A DNA stretch of 46,008 nucleotides from an uncultured Prevotellaceae bacterium. GTDB taxonomy: Bacteria; Bacteroidota; Bacteroidia; Bacteroidales; Bacteroidaceae. Shown piece after piece: positions 16,616-25,975 of this stretch. Location of the stretch: positions 1 to 46,008 of the forward strand of contig ONDP01000039.1 in NCBI GenBank assembly GCA_900316645.1, read 5' to 3'. Position numbers and translations under genes: made by a program. The notes below the pieces were generated by a model. The model worked only from the letters and a program-made list of their open reading frames with translations, was not told the origin of the DNA and searched no databases. Each line of letters starts with the position of its first letter. Within the stretch, counting starts at the first letter, position 1.

Positions 16616-17002
16616 ATGGAAGTAATTAATGCAATCGGTCGTCGTAAGAGCTCTGTAGCTCGCGTTTACCTGAGCGAAGGCACAGGCAAGATCACGATCA
16701 ACAAGAAGGATTTAACCGAGTATTTCCCTTCAGCTATCCTGCAGTACGTGGTTAAGCAGCCGCTGAACCTGCTCGAGGTGGCTGAGAAATATGACATCAA
16801 GGCAAACCTGGATGGTGGTGGTTTCACTGGTCAGAGTCAGGCTCTTCGCCTCGCTATTGCCCGTGCACTGGTAAAGGTTAATGCTGAAGACAAGAAGTCA
16901 CTGAAGGTTCAAGGTTTCCTCACCCGCGACTCTCGTGAGGTTGAGCGTAAGAAGCCAGGTCAGCCCAAGGCTCGTCGTCGCTTCCAGTTCAGTAAGCGTT
17001 AA
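16616..17002 (+). CDS. rpsI: 30S ribosomal protein S9
   Basis: The 128-residue protein starts MEVINAIGRRKSSVARVYL, has the GGGFTGQSQALRLAIARALV core and ends in the basic tail QPKARRRFQFSKR, whose terminal Lys-Arg reaches toward the P-site tRNA. It is the second gene of the rplM operon. No terminator is evident before rpsB, so read-through is likely. Confidence 0.96.
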   Translation: MEVINAIGRRKSSVARVYLSEGTGKITINKKDLTEYFPSAILQYVVKQPLNLLEVAEKYDIKANLDGGGFTGQSQALRLAIARALVKVNAEDKKSLKVQGFLTRDSREVERKKPGQPKARRRFQFSKR

Positions 17003-17030
17003 TACTGGACTATGTTTAGTATCTAAACTG

Positions 17031-17054
17031 GTGGGACTCTTCATGATTACCCAC
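17031..17054 (+). promoter_or_regulatory. Hairpin in the rpsI-rpsB spacer
   Basis: GTGGG (17031-17035) can pair with CCCAC (17050-17054) across a 14-base loop, with no U-tract after it. It lies about 65 bases before the rpsB start in a 115-base spacer. It could be part of an S2 autoregulatory leader; support is limited to this one stem. Confidence 0.3.
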
Positions 17055-17117
17055 TGGCTGATTCTAACAAAACAGAATTAAAAAGAAAGTAAACAACAAA
17101 TTAAATCATTAAAGACA

Positions 17118-17972
17118 ATGTCAAGAACAAATTTTGATATGTTGCTGCAGGCAGGCTGTCATTTCGGTCACCTGAAGCGTAAGTGGAACCCTGCTATGTC
17201 CCAGTACATCTACACCGAGCGTAACGGTATCCACATTATTGACCTCCACAAGACAGTAGTTAAGCTTGACGAGGCTGCTGATGCATTGAAGCAGATTGCC
17301 AAGAGTGGTAAGAAAATCCTGTTCGTCGCTACTAAAAAACAGACTAAGGAAATCATCGCTGAGAAAGCTTCCAGCGTGAATATGCCTTACGTTATCGAGC
17401 GCTGGCCGGGTGGTATGTTGACCAACTTCCCGACTATCCGCAAGGCCGTCAAGAAAATGGCGAACATTGATAAGCTGATGCAAGATGGAACATTTGCAAA
17501 CCTCTCAAAGCGTGAGTTGCTGCAGATTACCCGTCAGCGTGCTAAGTTGGAGAAGAACCTCGGTTCTATCGCTGACCTGACCCGTCTGCCTTCCGCCCTC
17601 TTCGTTGTAGATGTATTGAAGGAGCAGATTGCCGTTCGCGAGGCAAACCGTCTGGGTATCCCCGTATTCGGTATTGTTGATACCAACTCTGATCCTAACA
17701 ACATCGACTTCGTAATCCCTGCAAATGATGATGCCAAGGAGAGCGTAGAGGTTATCCTCAATGCTTGCTGCGATGCTATCAACGAGGGTATCGAGGAGCG
17801 CAAAGTTGAGAAGGCTGACGAGAAGGCTGCCGATGCTCAGGCTGATGCCGATGCAGAGGAAGCAAAGCCAAAGCGTCAGGCTCGCAAGCCCCGCAAGGCT
17901 GCTGAAGCTCCTGCCGAGGAAGCTCCTAAGGCAGAAGAAGAGGCTGCTCCTGCAGAAGAGGCTGCTGAATAA
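17118..17972 (+). CDS. rpsB: 30S ribosomal protein S2
   Basis: The 284-residue protein carries S2 signatures: LLQAGCHFGHLKRKWNPAM, IYTERNGIHIIDLHKTV, ILFVATKKQTKE and IPVFGIVDTNSDPNNIDFVIPANDDA. After about residue 225 it has a Glu/Ala/Lys-rich tail of about 55 residues with no fixed fold; such acidic low-complexity extensions are common on Bacteroidetes S2. It is paired with tsf downstream, the usual order. Confidence 0.95.
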   Translation: MSRTNFDMLLQAGCHFGHLKRKWNPAMSQYIYTERNGIHIIDLHKTVVKLDEAADALKQIAKSGKKILFVATKKQTKEIIAEKASSVNMPYVIERWPGGMLTNFPTIRKAVKKMANIDKLMQDGTFANLSKRELLQITRQRAKLEKNLGSIADLTRLPSALFVVDVLKEQIAVREANRLGIPVFGIVDTNSDPNNIDFVIPANDDAKESVEVILNACCDAINEGIEERKVEKADEKAADAQADADAEEAKPKRQARKPRKAAEAPAEEAPKAEEEAAPAEEAAE

Positions 17973-18034
17973 TATCGAGATATCGAAATAACGGTATATC
18001 GAAATAACGAAAACAACAAAAAAAGAATAAGATT
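17973..18034. repeat. AT-rich micro-repeat in the rpsB-tsf spacer
   Basis: ATATCGAAATAACG occurs twice (first at about 17982, second at about 17997), preceded by a partial ATATCGAGATATCG. No promoter or terminator stands out in the spacer. Confidence 0.65.
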
Positions 18035-18991
18035 ATGGCTATTTCAATAGACGATATCAAGAAGCTTCGCGCTATGACAGGCGCTGGTCTGGCTGACGTA
18101 AAGAAGGCTCTGACCGAGGCTGAGGGCGACTTCGACAAGGCAAAGGAACTGCTCCGTGAGCGCGGACTTGCCATCGCTGCCAAGCGTAGCGACCGTGAGA
18201 CATCAAATGGTTGTGTACTTACTAAGGCTGTTAACGGCTTTGCTGCTACCATCGCCTTGAAGTGTGAGACCGACTTCGTTGCTAACGGTGCTGACTTTAT
18301 TGCACTGACTCAGGCTATCCTTGACGCAGCCATCGCTGCCAAGGCCAAGGACATCGAGGCTGTTAAGGAACTGACTCTTGCTGACGGTCAGAAGGTTCAG
18401 GAGGCTGTTACCCAGCGTTCTGGCATTACCGGTGAGAAGATGGAGCTCGACGGATACAATGTACTTGAGGGTGAGAACATTGAGGTTTACGACCACATGG
18501 GCAAGCACACCCTGTGCACCATGGTTCAGACCAACAAGGCTGCTGCTGAGCAGGGTCACCTGGTAGCAATGCAGGTTGCTGCTATGAAGCCCGTAGCTCT
18601 TGATGCTCAGAGCATCGACCAGAAGATTCTGGACGAGGAGTACAAGACTGCTGTTGAGAAGACCAAGCTCGAGCAGGTACAGAAGTTCGTTGATATGAAG
18701 CTCAAGAAGGCTGGTTTGAACCCCAACCTCGTTGATTCTGAGGATCACATCGAGAGCAACATGAAGATTATTGCCGACGCTAAGGCAGAAGGCGAGGCTC
18801 AGTTGAAGATGCCTATGATTGAGGGCATTGCCAAGGGTCGTGTTGAGAAGTTCAAGAAGGAGAACTGTCTGGTTGACCAGGAGTTCCAGTTCGGTGATGG
18901 CGACAAGGCTACTGTTGCTCAGTGGCTTGCCAAGCAGGACAAGGACTTGAAGATTGTTGACTTCAAGCGCTTCACACTCGTTGCAGATTAA
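18035..18991 (+). CDS. tsf: Elongation factor Ts
   Basis: The protein is the nucleotide exchange factor for EF-Tu. The 318-residue chain has the N-terminal UBA-like domain with TGAGLADVKKALTEAEGDF, the core motif KCETDFVANGADF (the TDFV residues enter the EF-Tu nucleotide site) and a C-terminal dimerisation-type half. Its reading is normal throughout. It ends the ribosomal-protein block at a strong terminator. Confidence 0.95.
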   Translation: MAISIDDIKKLRAMTGAGLADVKKALTEAEGDFDKAKELLRERGLAIAAKRSDRETSNGCVLTKAVNGFAATIALKCETDFVANGADFIALTQAILDAAIAAKAKDIEAVKELTLADGQKVQEAVTQRSGITGEKMELDGYNVLEGENIEVYDHMGKHTLCTMVQTNKAAAEQGHLVAMQVAAMKPVALDAQSIDQKILDEEYKTAVEKTKLEQVQKFVDMKLKKAGLNPNLVDSEDHIESNMKIIADAKAEGEAQLKMPMIEGIAKGRVEKFKKENCLVDQEFQFGDGDKATVAQWLAKQDKDLKIVDFKRFTLVAD

Positions 18992-19010
18992 TATCCTATT
19001 AATTAACATA

Positions 19011-19046
19011 AAAAGTGCTGGCCCTCAGTGAGTCAGCACTTTTTTT
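19011..19046. terminator. Strong, probably bidirectional terminator between tsf and the convergent gene
   Basis: AAAAGTGCTG (19011-19020) and CAGCACTTTTTTT (from 19034) form a 7-bp GC-containing stem flanked by A-tract and T-tract. It can terminate tsf on + and the convergent gene on -, whose stop codon at 19045-19047 overlaps the T-tract. Confidence 0.85.
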
Positions 19047-20028
19047 ATTCGTCCCAGTATTTTATCTTACGTGTCTGCGTGACATTGGAAGACTGGCTCT
19101 GAGCATCTTTCTCCCAATACACGATATTCATGATGTTGCGTGTCCAGTTGCCCATATCATCATGATCTTCGTACTTATTGCGCATATTAACGGATATGAC
19201 ACACTCATTCTTCTCGTCATAAACCTTCTGGCTCAGATTGAGTATCTCGTCCTTTTCATTATAAGAATACTCATTGATATACGTAATATTCACGGCTTTA
19301 TTGGTCAGTGTACGCTTCACCAGTCTGTTTTTATCATCGTATTCATAGTCGATGATGCTCATCCCCGACCTTTCCAGCATTTTACCCTGTTTCAAATATC
19401 CGAAGGCATCATATTTTCTCTCGGTGATGTCGGGATTCTCCATTTTTCCATTTTTGGCAAAGCGTTCCAAAGGATTCTCGGCAACAGCATTCTCCGTGAC
19501 CACTTCCTGTACATGTCCCCTTAGTCCAAGAATCAGGGCATCCTTATAATAAGGTGTAGATGGCAGATAGAAGAAATTCAAATCCGTATTGCCGTTATTG
19601 CTCTGAGTCTGCGATACCTTGATGTCGCCATAGGGGCCGAAGAAATAGTCTGCATCGCCACGTGTCACATAGTCACCATACTCTTTCTCCAGTTTGTTCA
19701 AGAAATAGGTATGATTGCGTGAAAGCATATCCTTGGTGCGATACGGACCGATGGTCACATAGACCGACTGCACAAACCGCGTAGTCAGTTGCACATTCAC
19801 CATCACCTTGGCACGGATGCCGTAGTAGTTACCACGAAAATAGAGGTCTTCCATATTATCAGAGCTACCCCACTCCGTAAACCCTTTGGCTTTGAGAGCC
19901 ACAACGAAGGAGTCCACAGGACCTTCCAAGGGAATGCCCATGAAATCCATGCAGCGGGTATCAGTCTGCGCCTGTACTTCAACGATACCCACACACCACA
20001 ATACCAGGAAAATAAATTTTCTCATCAT
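19045..20028 (-). CDS. Secreted protein of unknown function with YD-like repeats
   Basis: I do not recognise this family. From ATG 20028 the protein has 327 residues and begins with a signal peptide (MMRKFIFLVLWCVGIVEVQAQ). A globular middle follows, rich in Tyr and Phe. The C-terminal ~120 residues contain segments such as DYEYDDKNRLVKRTLTN and EYSYNEKDEILNL, which resemble the YD/RHS-like hairpin repeats of exported Bacteroidetes proteins. The frame is open to 20091 but the signal peptide argues for 20025 or 20028. A TAACTTTG box at 20038-20045 would place the transcript start only a few bases from the ATG. Confidence 0.7.
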   Translation of the reverse strand: MMRKFIFLVLWCVGIVEVQAQTDTRCMDFMGIPLEGPVDSFVVALKAKGFTEWGSSDNMEDLYFRGNYYGIRAKVMVNVQLTTRFVQSVYVTIGPYRTKDMLSRNHTYFLNKLEKEYGDYVTRGDADYFFGPYGDIKVSQTQSNNGNTDLNFFYLPSTPYYKDALILGLRGHVQEVVTENAVAENPLERFAKNGKMENPDITERKYDAFGYLKQGKMLERSGMSIIDYEYDDKNRLVKRTLTNKAVNITYINEYSYNEKDEILNLSQKVYDEKNECVISVNMRNKYEDHDDMGNWTRNIMNIVYWEKDAQSQSSNVTQTRKIKYWDE

Positions 20029-20037
20029 ACTTGCGCA

Positions 20038-20045
20038 CAAAGTTA
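20038..20045 (-). promoter_or_regulatory. Possible -7 box for the secreted-protein gene
   Basis: Read on the - strand this is TAACTTTG, a TAnnTTTG match 9 bases before the ATG at 20028. No good -33 element is seen. Confidence 0.4.
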
Positions 20046-20067
20046 GTGTTTTTTTCCATAAAATGCT

Positions 20068-20075
20068 TATCTTTG
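20068..20075 (+). promoter_or_regulatory. -7 box for the FAH-porU-porV genes
   Basis: TATCTTTG matches TAnnTTTG, 21 bases before ATG 20097. The -33 region is weak. It may drive the FAH gene, porU and porV together since these are closely spaced. Confidence 0.55.
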
Positions 20076-20096
20076 CAAAATAAAAACGCAATTGAC

Positions 20097-20714
20097 ATGA
20101 AAATATTTGCAGTTGGCATGAACTACATCCAGCACAATAAAGAGCTGGAAGGAACGTTATATAAACCAGAGAAGCCCGTAATATTCACGAAGGCAGACTC
20201 GGCATTGCTGAAGGACCACAAGCCCTTCTTCATTCCAGACTGGAGTGAGCGGGTGGACTATGAAACGGAACTGGTCGTTCGCATTTGCCGTTTGGGGAAG
20301 AGCATTCCCCAGCGCTTTGCCCATCGCTATTACGATGCAGTGACAGTAGGTATTGACTTTACGGCACGCGACTGGCAGCAACAGGCACGCGAGAAAGGAC
20401 ATCCCTGGGAGATTTGCAAGGGGTTCGACGGTTCAGCAGTGATTGGCGACTGGGTGGAAATTGAGAAGTTCCGCGATATACAGGCCATCCACTTCCATCT
20501 GGACATCAACGGCAAGACGGTGCAGGAAGGGTGTACGAGCGATATGCTCTACAAGGTGGACGAACTGATTGCCTACATCTCGCAGTTCTTTACCCTGAAG
20601 ACGGGCGACCTGCTCTATACCGGAACCCCTGTGGGTGTAGCTCCTGTACACATCGACGACCATCTGGAAGGGTGGTTGGAAGAGCGCAAGGTTTTGGAAT
20701 TCAATTGTAAGTAA
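20097..20714 (+). CDS. Fumarylacetoacetate hydrolase family protein
   Basis: The 205-residue protein shows the FAH fold: N-terminal AVGMNYIQHNKEL, VIFTKADSALL, the metal-binding DYETELVVRI, then GIDFTARDWQQQAREKGHPWEICKGFDGSA and the C-terminal GDLLYTGTPVGVAP. Members hydrolyse or decarboxylate oxo-acids, for example acylpyruvates or oxaloacetate enol forms; the substrate here is unknown. ATG 20097 is chosen by family start and promoter distance. It ends 2 bases before porU and is probably co-transcribed with it, though no functional link is apparent. Confidence 0.88.
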   Translation: MKIFAVGMNYIQHNKELEGTLYKPEKPVIFTKADSALLKDHKPFFIPDWSERVDYETELVVRICRLGKSIPQRFAHRYYDAVTVGIDFTARDWQQQAREKGHPWEICKGFDGSAVIGDWVEIEKFRDIQAIHFHLDINGKTVQEGCTSDMLYKVDELIAYISQFFTLKTGDLLYTGTPVGVAPVHIDDHLEGWLEERKVLEFNCK

Positions 20715-20716
20715 CA

Positions 20717-23700
20717 ATGAGGAAAGTAATACTGAGTCTATGGTTGTTATGCTGCTGTCTGACAGCAGGAGCACAACGATTCTTCAACTTGACTGCACCG
20801 CAGGTCAAGGTAGATTCCGTATTACCTGTTGTCACCTATGCCATTCCCCTTTTCGACAACTATGCTGATTCCACCTACACGGTAAGTATCGAGTATCCTG
20901 AGTTCATTCCGATGAGCGAACTTGATGTCAAGAACTATCAAGCCATCACCAAGGATCCTCTACCCCGTTTGCCGAAGGTCAACCAGCAAATCAGTGTTTC
21001 ACGCAAGAAGAGTACCCTTGAGGTATCGCTGGTTCCTTTGGTCTATCGCAACAAGAAATACCAGAAGTTAGTCAGTTTCATGCTCAAGGTGAAGTCTAAG
21101 GCCGTTTCAAGCCGGAGAGCTCAGAAAAGAGCAGCTGACGGTTCGCGTTATGCCGCTCATTCCGTTTTGCAAGACGGTACATGGGTCAAAATACGGGTTC
21201 CACAGACTGGCATCTACCAGCTGAGCACCGATTTCCTGCAGAAAGCCGGTTTCTCTCATACTAATAAGGTGAAAGTCTATGGTTATGGTGGAGCTCTGCA
21301 GCCTGCGAAACTGACAGCCGACTATCTTTCTGCCACTGACGATTTGCAGGAAGTACCGACATGCACCGTTGGAGGGCGTCGCCTGTTCCATGCCGTCGGC
21401 CCTGTCAACTGGAACGATCTACACCAGCGTATCCGCAACCCCTATTCCGACTACGGCTACTATTTCCTGACAGAGAGTGACGGCGAGCCCCTGTCTATCA
21501 GCGAGGAAGAATTCCTTGCCACCTATTATCCATTAGGTAACGACTACAACACCTTGCATGAGGTTGACGATTATGCTTGGTTCCAAGGCGGGCGCAACTT
21601 ATATGATGCCACTCGCCTGACCACCCGTGACTACACCCTCAAGAGCTCTGGATCATCACCCAAGGGCACTGTCACCGTAGCGGTATCAGCAGACCAGGCA
21701 ACCACGGTTTCCGTCTCCCTCAACGGCACCCCCATCGGTTCTTTGACGGTTCCAGGGCGGGGCAGTTATGATGCCATGCGTACCACCACCCGTTCTTTTG
21801 CTGTTGACAATCTTCAAGCCAGCAACAAGGTCGGTCTGCAGTCTGCCAACAGTGCTGCCACCGTACGTCTCGACTACATCTCCCTCTATTGCGAATCGCC
21901 CATGCCTGCCCCCGACCTTTCATCAGGCAGTTTCCACACACCGGAAACCGTAGGCATCATTGCCAATCAAGACCACCATGCCGACGAAGCCGTTGATATG
22001 GTCATCATCATACCTGCAAGCGGAAAACTGGCTCAACAGGCAGAAAGGCTGAAGGCCATTCATGAGACAAAAGACAATATGAGGGTGCGCATCATCTTGG
22101 CTGACGAACTGTATAACGAATTCAGTAGTGGTACCCCCGATGCCAACGCATACCGACGCTATTTAAAGATGCTCTACGACCGCGCTGAAACAGAAACCGA
22201 CATGCCGCGATATCTGGTTTTGTTCGGTGACGGCGCATGGGACAACCGCATGCTCTCGCCAGCCTGGCAATATGAGGATCCTGACGATTTCCTGCTCTGC
22301 TACGAGAGCGAGAACTCTTACAGCAGCACCGATTGCTACGTCACTGACGACTATTTCTGCCTGCTCGATGACGACGAAGGCGACAATCTCCTGCGCACCG
22401 ACAAGCCTGACGTTGCCGTAGGCCGCTTCCCCGTACGCACAGCAGAGCAGGCAAAGGTGATGGTGGACAAGATAGAGAAATACCTGCAGAACGACCAGGC
22501 AGGTGCTTGGCAGAATACGGTATGCGTATTGGGCGACGATGGTAATGAGAACCAACACATGAAAGACGCCCAGGCCGTTGCCTCACTCATAGAAGAACAG
22601 CAACCATCCCTGCAGGTAAAACGTGTGATGTGGGATGCCTATCCACGCACTTCCACGTCAACAGGCAACCGATACCCGGACATCACCCGTCTGTTGAAAC
22701 AACAGTTGACCTCCGGTGCACTGCTCGTCAATTATTCTGGTCACGGTGCTCCTGGCAGCCTCTCACATGAATACGTATTGACGCTACACGATTTTGAGTC
22801 GGCAGTATCGTCACGCCTGCCCTTATGGGTCACCGCCTCTTGCGATATCATGCCTTTCGACGGACAGGAAGAGAACATCGGTGAGACAGCCGTCCTCAAC
22901 GAGAAGGGTGGTGCCATTGCCTTCTTCGGTACGACGCGCACGGTTTACCAGTCATACAACCGCGTCATGAACCTCGCCTTTACCCGTCATCTGCTCGGTT
23001 CTTCCACTGAGCGTGTAGCAGTTGGCGAAGCGGTCAGACTGGCAAAGAACGAACTGATACAAACAGGTAGCGACCAGACAGCCAATAAGTTGCAATACAC
23101 CCTCCTGGGCGACCCCGCCTTACGACTGGCTATACCCACCGTTCCCGTGGTGATTGACTCCATCAACCACCAGAAACTGGCTTCCCAGTCGGAGCCGTTG
23201 AAGATAGGAGCAGGTTCCACCGTCCATGTAGCAGGACATATTGATAATGGCGCAGGCGAGGTTGACGAAGCATTCAATGGCGAAATGACAGCTATCGTAC
23301 GTGATGCTGCCGAAGAGGTGGTCTGCCGATTAAACGATCCTTCCGAGGCCGAGACAGCATTCACCTATACCGATCGCAACAAAACGCTTTTCCAAGGCAG
23401 CGACAATGTCAGTCAGGGCAAATTCGCCTTCTCGTTTGTCGTGCCCCGTGATATCAGCTATGCCGGCGCTACCGGACTCATCAACGTCTATGCCGTCAAC
23501 GAGACAAAGGATGTAGAAGCCAACGGCTATACCAACCAGATACTGTTCGGAGGCCCTGGCGGCGAAAGCAGCGACCACGAAGGTCCCTCCGTGTTCTGTT
23601 ATCTGAACAGCAGTTCCTTTGTGGATGGCGGTACTGTCAACACGACGCCCTATTTCTTTGCCGAGATTTCCGACCCCAGCGGCATCAATTCCACTGGTAA

Positions 23701-24238
23701 CGGCATCGGTCACGACCTGCAACTGATTATCGACGGTGAACTGGCTCGCACTTACGCACTGAACGATTATTTCCAATATGATTTCGGCACCTATACCAAG
23801 GGTTCAGTAGGCTTCAGCATTCCAGAACTCAGCGAGGGTCCTCACCGTCTGCAGTTCCGCGCTTGGGATGTGCTCAACAACTCGACTCTCAGCGAACTCA
23901 ACTTCAAGGTATCAAAGAGTGCCTCACCTAATTTCATCGATGTGGAATGCACCCACAATCCTGCAACCACCACAACAGGCATCCGCATCATCCACGACCG
24001 CGTTGGTAGCAATATGGATGTCATTCTCGACATTTTCGACATGGCTGGCCATCATCTGTGGCAACATCAGGAGCATGGTACACCATACGATAACACCTAT
24101 ACCATCAACTGGGATCTCTGTGTCGATGGCGGGCGCCGACTGCATACCGGTGTCTATCTCTATCGTGTCCGCATCAGCAGCCAAGGCTCCAGTCAAACCT
24201 CCAAAGCTAAGAAAATCATCATTATAAGCAATAAATAA
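20717..24238 (+). CDS. porU: Type IX secretion system sortase PorU (C25 peptidase)
   Basis: The 1173-residue protein has a signal peptide (MRKVILSLWLLCCCLTAGAQ) and a long N-terminal prodomain-like region. A gingipain-type C25 peptidase domain spans roughly residues 420-800, with catalytic His676 in NYSGHGAPG and Cys709 in WVTASCDIMPFDG. Ig-like sequence follows, then a C-terminal sorting-type domain (about 1085-1173). PorU works at the cell surface, where it removes the C-terminal signal of T9SS cargo and attaches the cargo to anionic LPS. porV lies 18 bases downstream, as in other T9SS organisms. Both catalytic residues are present. Confidence 0.93.
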   Translation: MRKVILSLWLLCCCLTAGAQRFFNLTAPQVKVDSVLPVVTYAIPLFDNYADSTYTVSIEYPEFIPMSELDVKNYQAITKDPLPRLPKVNQQISVSRKKSTLEVSLVPLVYRNKKYQKLVSFMLKVKSKAVSSRRAQKRAADGSRYAAHSVLQDGTWVKIRVPQTGIYQLSTDFLQKAGFSHTNKVKVYGYGGALQPAKLTADYLSATDDLQEVPTCTVGGRRLFHAVGPVNWNDLHQRIRNPYSDYGYYFLTESDGEPLSISEEEFLATYYPLGNDYNTLHEVDDYAWFQGGRNLYDATRLTTRDYTLKSSGSSPKGTVTVAVSADQATTVSVSLNGTPIGSLTVPGRGSYDAMRTTTRSFAVDNLQASNKVGLQSANSAATVRLDYISLYCESPMPAPDLSSGSFHTPETVGIIANQDHHADEAVDMVIIIPASGKLAQQAERLKAIHETKDNMRVRIILADELYNEFSSGTPDANAYRRYLKMLYDRAETETDMPRYLVLFGDGAWDNRMLSPAWQYEDPDDFLLCYESENSYSSTDCYVTDDYFCLLDDDEGDNLLRTDKPDVAVGRFPVRTAEQAKVMVDKIEKYLQNDQAGAWQNTVCVLGDDGNENQHMKDAQAVASLIEEQQPSLQVKRVMWDAYPRTSTSTGNRYPDITRLLKQQLTSGALLVNYSGHGAPGSLSHEYVLTLHDFESAVSSRLPLWVTASCDIMPFDGQEENIGETAVLNEKGGAIAFFGTTRTVYQSYNRVMNLAFTRHLLGSSTERVAVGEAVRLAKNELIQTGSDQTANKLQYTLLGDPALRLAIPTVPVVIDSINHQKLASQSEPLKIGAGSTVHVAGHIDNGAGEVDEAFNGEMTAIVRDAAEEVVCRLNDPSEAETAFTYTDRNKTLFQGSDNVSQGKFAFSFVVPRDISYAGATGLINVYAVNETKDVEANGYTNQILFGGPGGESSDHEGPSVFCYLNSSSFVDGGTVNTTPYFFAEISDPSGINSTGNGIGHDLQLIIDGELARTYALNDYFQYDFGTYTKGSVGFSIPELSEGPHRLQFRAWDVLNNSTLSELNFKVSKSASPNFIDVECTHNPATTTTGIRIIHDRVGSNMDVILDIFDMAGHHLWQHQEHGTPYDNTYTINWDLCVDGGRRLHTGVYLYRVRISSQGSSQTSKAKKIIIISNK

Positions 24239-24256
24239 TAAGGTGTTGCGTTTATA

Positions 24257-25426
24257 ATGGTGATGAAAGCAAATAAGATATATACAACAATAGCGCTCCT
24301 GCTGTTTGCCGTCATGGCGCAAGCACAGGACACGAAGAGCCAGTTCAATCCTATTGAACATGCTGTGGTTTCACAAACCATCGCCCCTGATGCCCGTGCT
24401 GCCGGTATGGGTGACGTGGGTGCTGCCACCGATCCAGACGTGAATTCACAATACTGGAATCCGGCGAAGTATCCCTTCTGCATCAGCAGGGCAGGTATTT
24501 CACTGAACTACACCCCGTGGTTGCGCCAGTTGGTCAACGACATCAGCCTTGCCTATGTTGCCGGTTACTATCGTATTGGCGACTATTCCGCCATCTCCGG
24601 TTCACTGCGTTACTTCTCCTTGGGTGAAGTCCTGACCTCGCAAGAGGAGAATGCCATGACGGTAAAGCCCTACGAGATGTCGATTGACGTGGCTTACTCG
24701 CTGATGCTGAGCGAGAAATTCTCGTTGGCAGCAGCCATCCGATGGCTGTATAGCGACCTGCGCTACGACTATTCTGAGAATTCTTCGCCAGCCTCGGCTT
24801 TTGCTGCCGACTTGGCTTTCTACTATAACAACTACATCAACATCGGTCCACGCGAGTGCCAGTTGGGTATCGGTATGAACATCTCGAATGTAGGTAGTAA
24901 GATTACCTATTTCGGCGACGACCGTTCCAACTTCCTCCCTGCCAACCTGCGATTGGGAGCTTCCCTGATGGTTCCCATCAACGAATACAACCGCTTTACC
25001 ATTGCAGCCGATGCCAATAAGCTGTTAGTACCTACCGTTCCCAAACAGAACGATGGTGAGTCGAAAGAGGACTATGAGCGTCGTGTGATAGAAGAATACA
25101 ATGACATCGGTTCTATTGCCGGTATCTTCAAGAGCTTCCATGATGCCCCGGGCGGTTTCAAGGAGGAATTGCAGGAGATACAGTGGAGCGTGGGTGCTGA
25201 ATACACCTATCACGACCAGTTCACCCTCCGTGCCGGTTATCACCATCAGAGCGAGAACAAGGGTAATCTGAAATACTTCACCGTGGGTGGCGGTTTCCGC
25301 ATGAGTGTCTTCTCGCTCGACGTGGGTTACGTAATTGCCACAGCCAAGAGTAATCCGCTTGACCAGACGCTCCGTTTCACCCTTGCCTTCGACATGGATG
25401 GCATCAGGGATTTGTTTAGGAGATAA
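24257..25426 (+). CDS. porV: Type IX secretion system outer-membrane protein PorV (LptO)
   Basis: The 389-residue protein starts with a signal peptide ending MAQAQ, then the diagnostic PDARAAGMGDVGAATDPDVNSQYWNPAKYPF segment of the PorV/FadL-like family. It continues with alternating beta strands and ends in a strand with a terminal aromatic pattern (RFTLAFDMDGIRDLF). PorV shuttles T9SS cargo from the translocon to the PorU attachment complex and carries PorU on the outside. The adjacency to porU supports the call. The start could be ATG 24257 or 24263. Confidence 0.93.
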   Translation: MVMKANKIYTTIALLLFAVMAQAQDTKSQFNPIEHAVVSQTIAPDARAAGMGDVGAATDPDVNSQYWNPAKYPFCISRAGISLNYTPWLRQLVNDISLAYVAGYYRIGDYSAISGSLRYFSLGEVLTSQEENAMTVKPYEMSIDVAYSLMLSEKFSLAAAIRWLYSDLRYDYSENSSPASAFAADLAFYYNNYINIGPRECQLGIGMNISNVGSKITYFGDDRSNFLPANLRLGASLMVPINEYNRFTIAADANKLLVPTVPKQNDGESKEDYERRVIEEYNDIGSIAGIFKSFHDAPGGFKEELQEIQWSVGAEYTYHDQFTLRAGYHHQSENKGNLKYFTVGGGFRMSVFSLDVGYVIATAKSNPLDQTLRFTLAFDMDGIRDLFRR

Positions 25427-25470
25427 TTGAGAATTGACAATTGAAAATTGACAATTGAAAATTAAGAATT
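25427..25470. repeat. AT-rich micro-repeat in the porV-ispF spacer
   Basis: TGACAATTGAAAAT occurs twice in tandem within a spacer made almost wholly of AATTGA-type units. No clear promoter is visible, so ispF may be read from upstream. Confidence 0.7.
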
Positions 25471-25944
25471 ATGATTAGAGTCGGAATGGGATATGATGTT
25501 CACCAATTGGTTCCCAATCGGGAACTGTGGATGGGTGGCATCAAACTGGAACACGAATTGGGACTGCTGGGTCATAGTGATGCCGACGTTCTGATACACG
25601 CCATTTGCGATGCGATTCTCGGTGCCGCCAATATGCGTGATATCGGTTATCACTTTCCCGATACATCGGCAGAAACTGACGGCATGGACAGCAAGATTAT
25701 CCTCAAGAAGACCATCGAGCTCATCGCAACCAAGGGTTATCATCTGGTGAATATCGACGCCACCATTTGTGCAGAACGCCCGAAGATGAATCCGCATATT
25801 CCTGCCATGCAGCAATGTATGGCAGCAGTAATCGGTTGCGACGTTGACGCCATCTCCATCAAGGCTACTACCACCGAGAAACTCGGTTTCACCGGTCGGC
25901 AGGAAGGCATCTCTGCCTACGCCGTCGCTTTGATAGAAAAATAA
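25471..25944 (+). CDS. ispF: 2-C-methyl-D-erythritol 2,4-cyclodiphosphate synthase
   Basis: The enzyme cyclises CDP-ME 2-phosphate to MEcPP in the MEP pathway. The 157-residue protein has the zinc site GMGYDVHQL near the N-terminus (Asp9, His11), the LLGHSDADVLIHAICDAILGA motif, DIGYHFPDT and the C-terminal KATTTEKLGFTGRQEGISAYAVALI. Length and motifs are standard. Its stop is directly followed by the terminator of a - strand transcript. Confidence 0.96.
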   Translation: MIRVGMGYDVHQLVPNRELWMGGIKLEHELGLLGHSDADVLIHAICDAILGAANMRDIGYHFPDTSAETDGMDSKIILKKTIELIATKGYHLVNIDATICAERPKMNPHIPAMQQCMAAVIGCDVDAISIKATTTEKLGFTGRQEGISAYAVALIEK

Positions 25945-25975
25945 AAAAATGCCGCTACTCACCACGAGCAGCGAC
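25943..25975 (-). terminator. Intrinsic terminator of a - strand transcript, abutting ispF
   Basis: On the - strand a 10-bp stem (GTCGCTGCTC / GAGTAGCGGC, with two G-U pairs, 5-base loop) is followed by A and seven T. No T-tract follows it on the + strand, so it belongs to the - strand transcript and not to ispF. Confidence 0.8.

Noticed and set aside
18203-19009. Long open frame (268 codons) on the - strand opposite tsf
   Set aside because: It is a Leu/Asn-rich shadow of the biased tsf codon pattern; tsf is unambiguous.
25951-25975. Terminator for ispF on the + strand
   Set aside because: On the + strand no T-tract follows the hairpin; the T-tract is on the - strand side.
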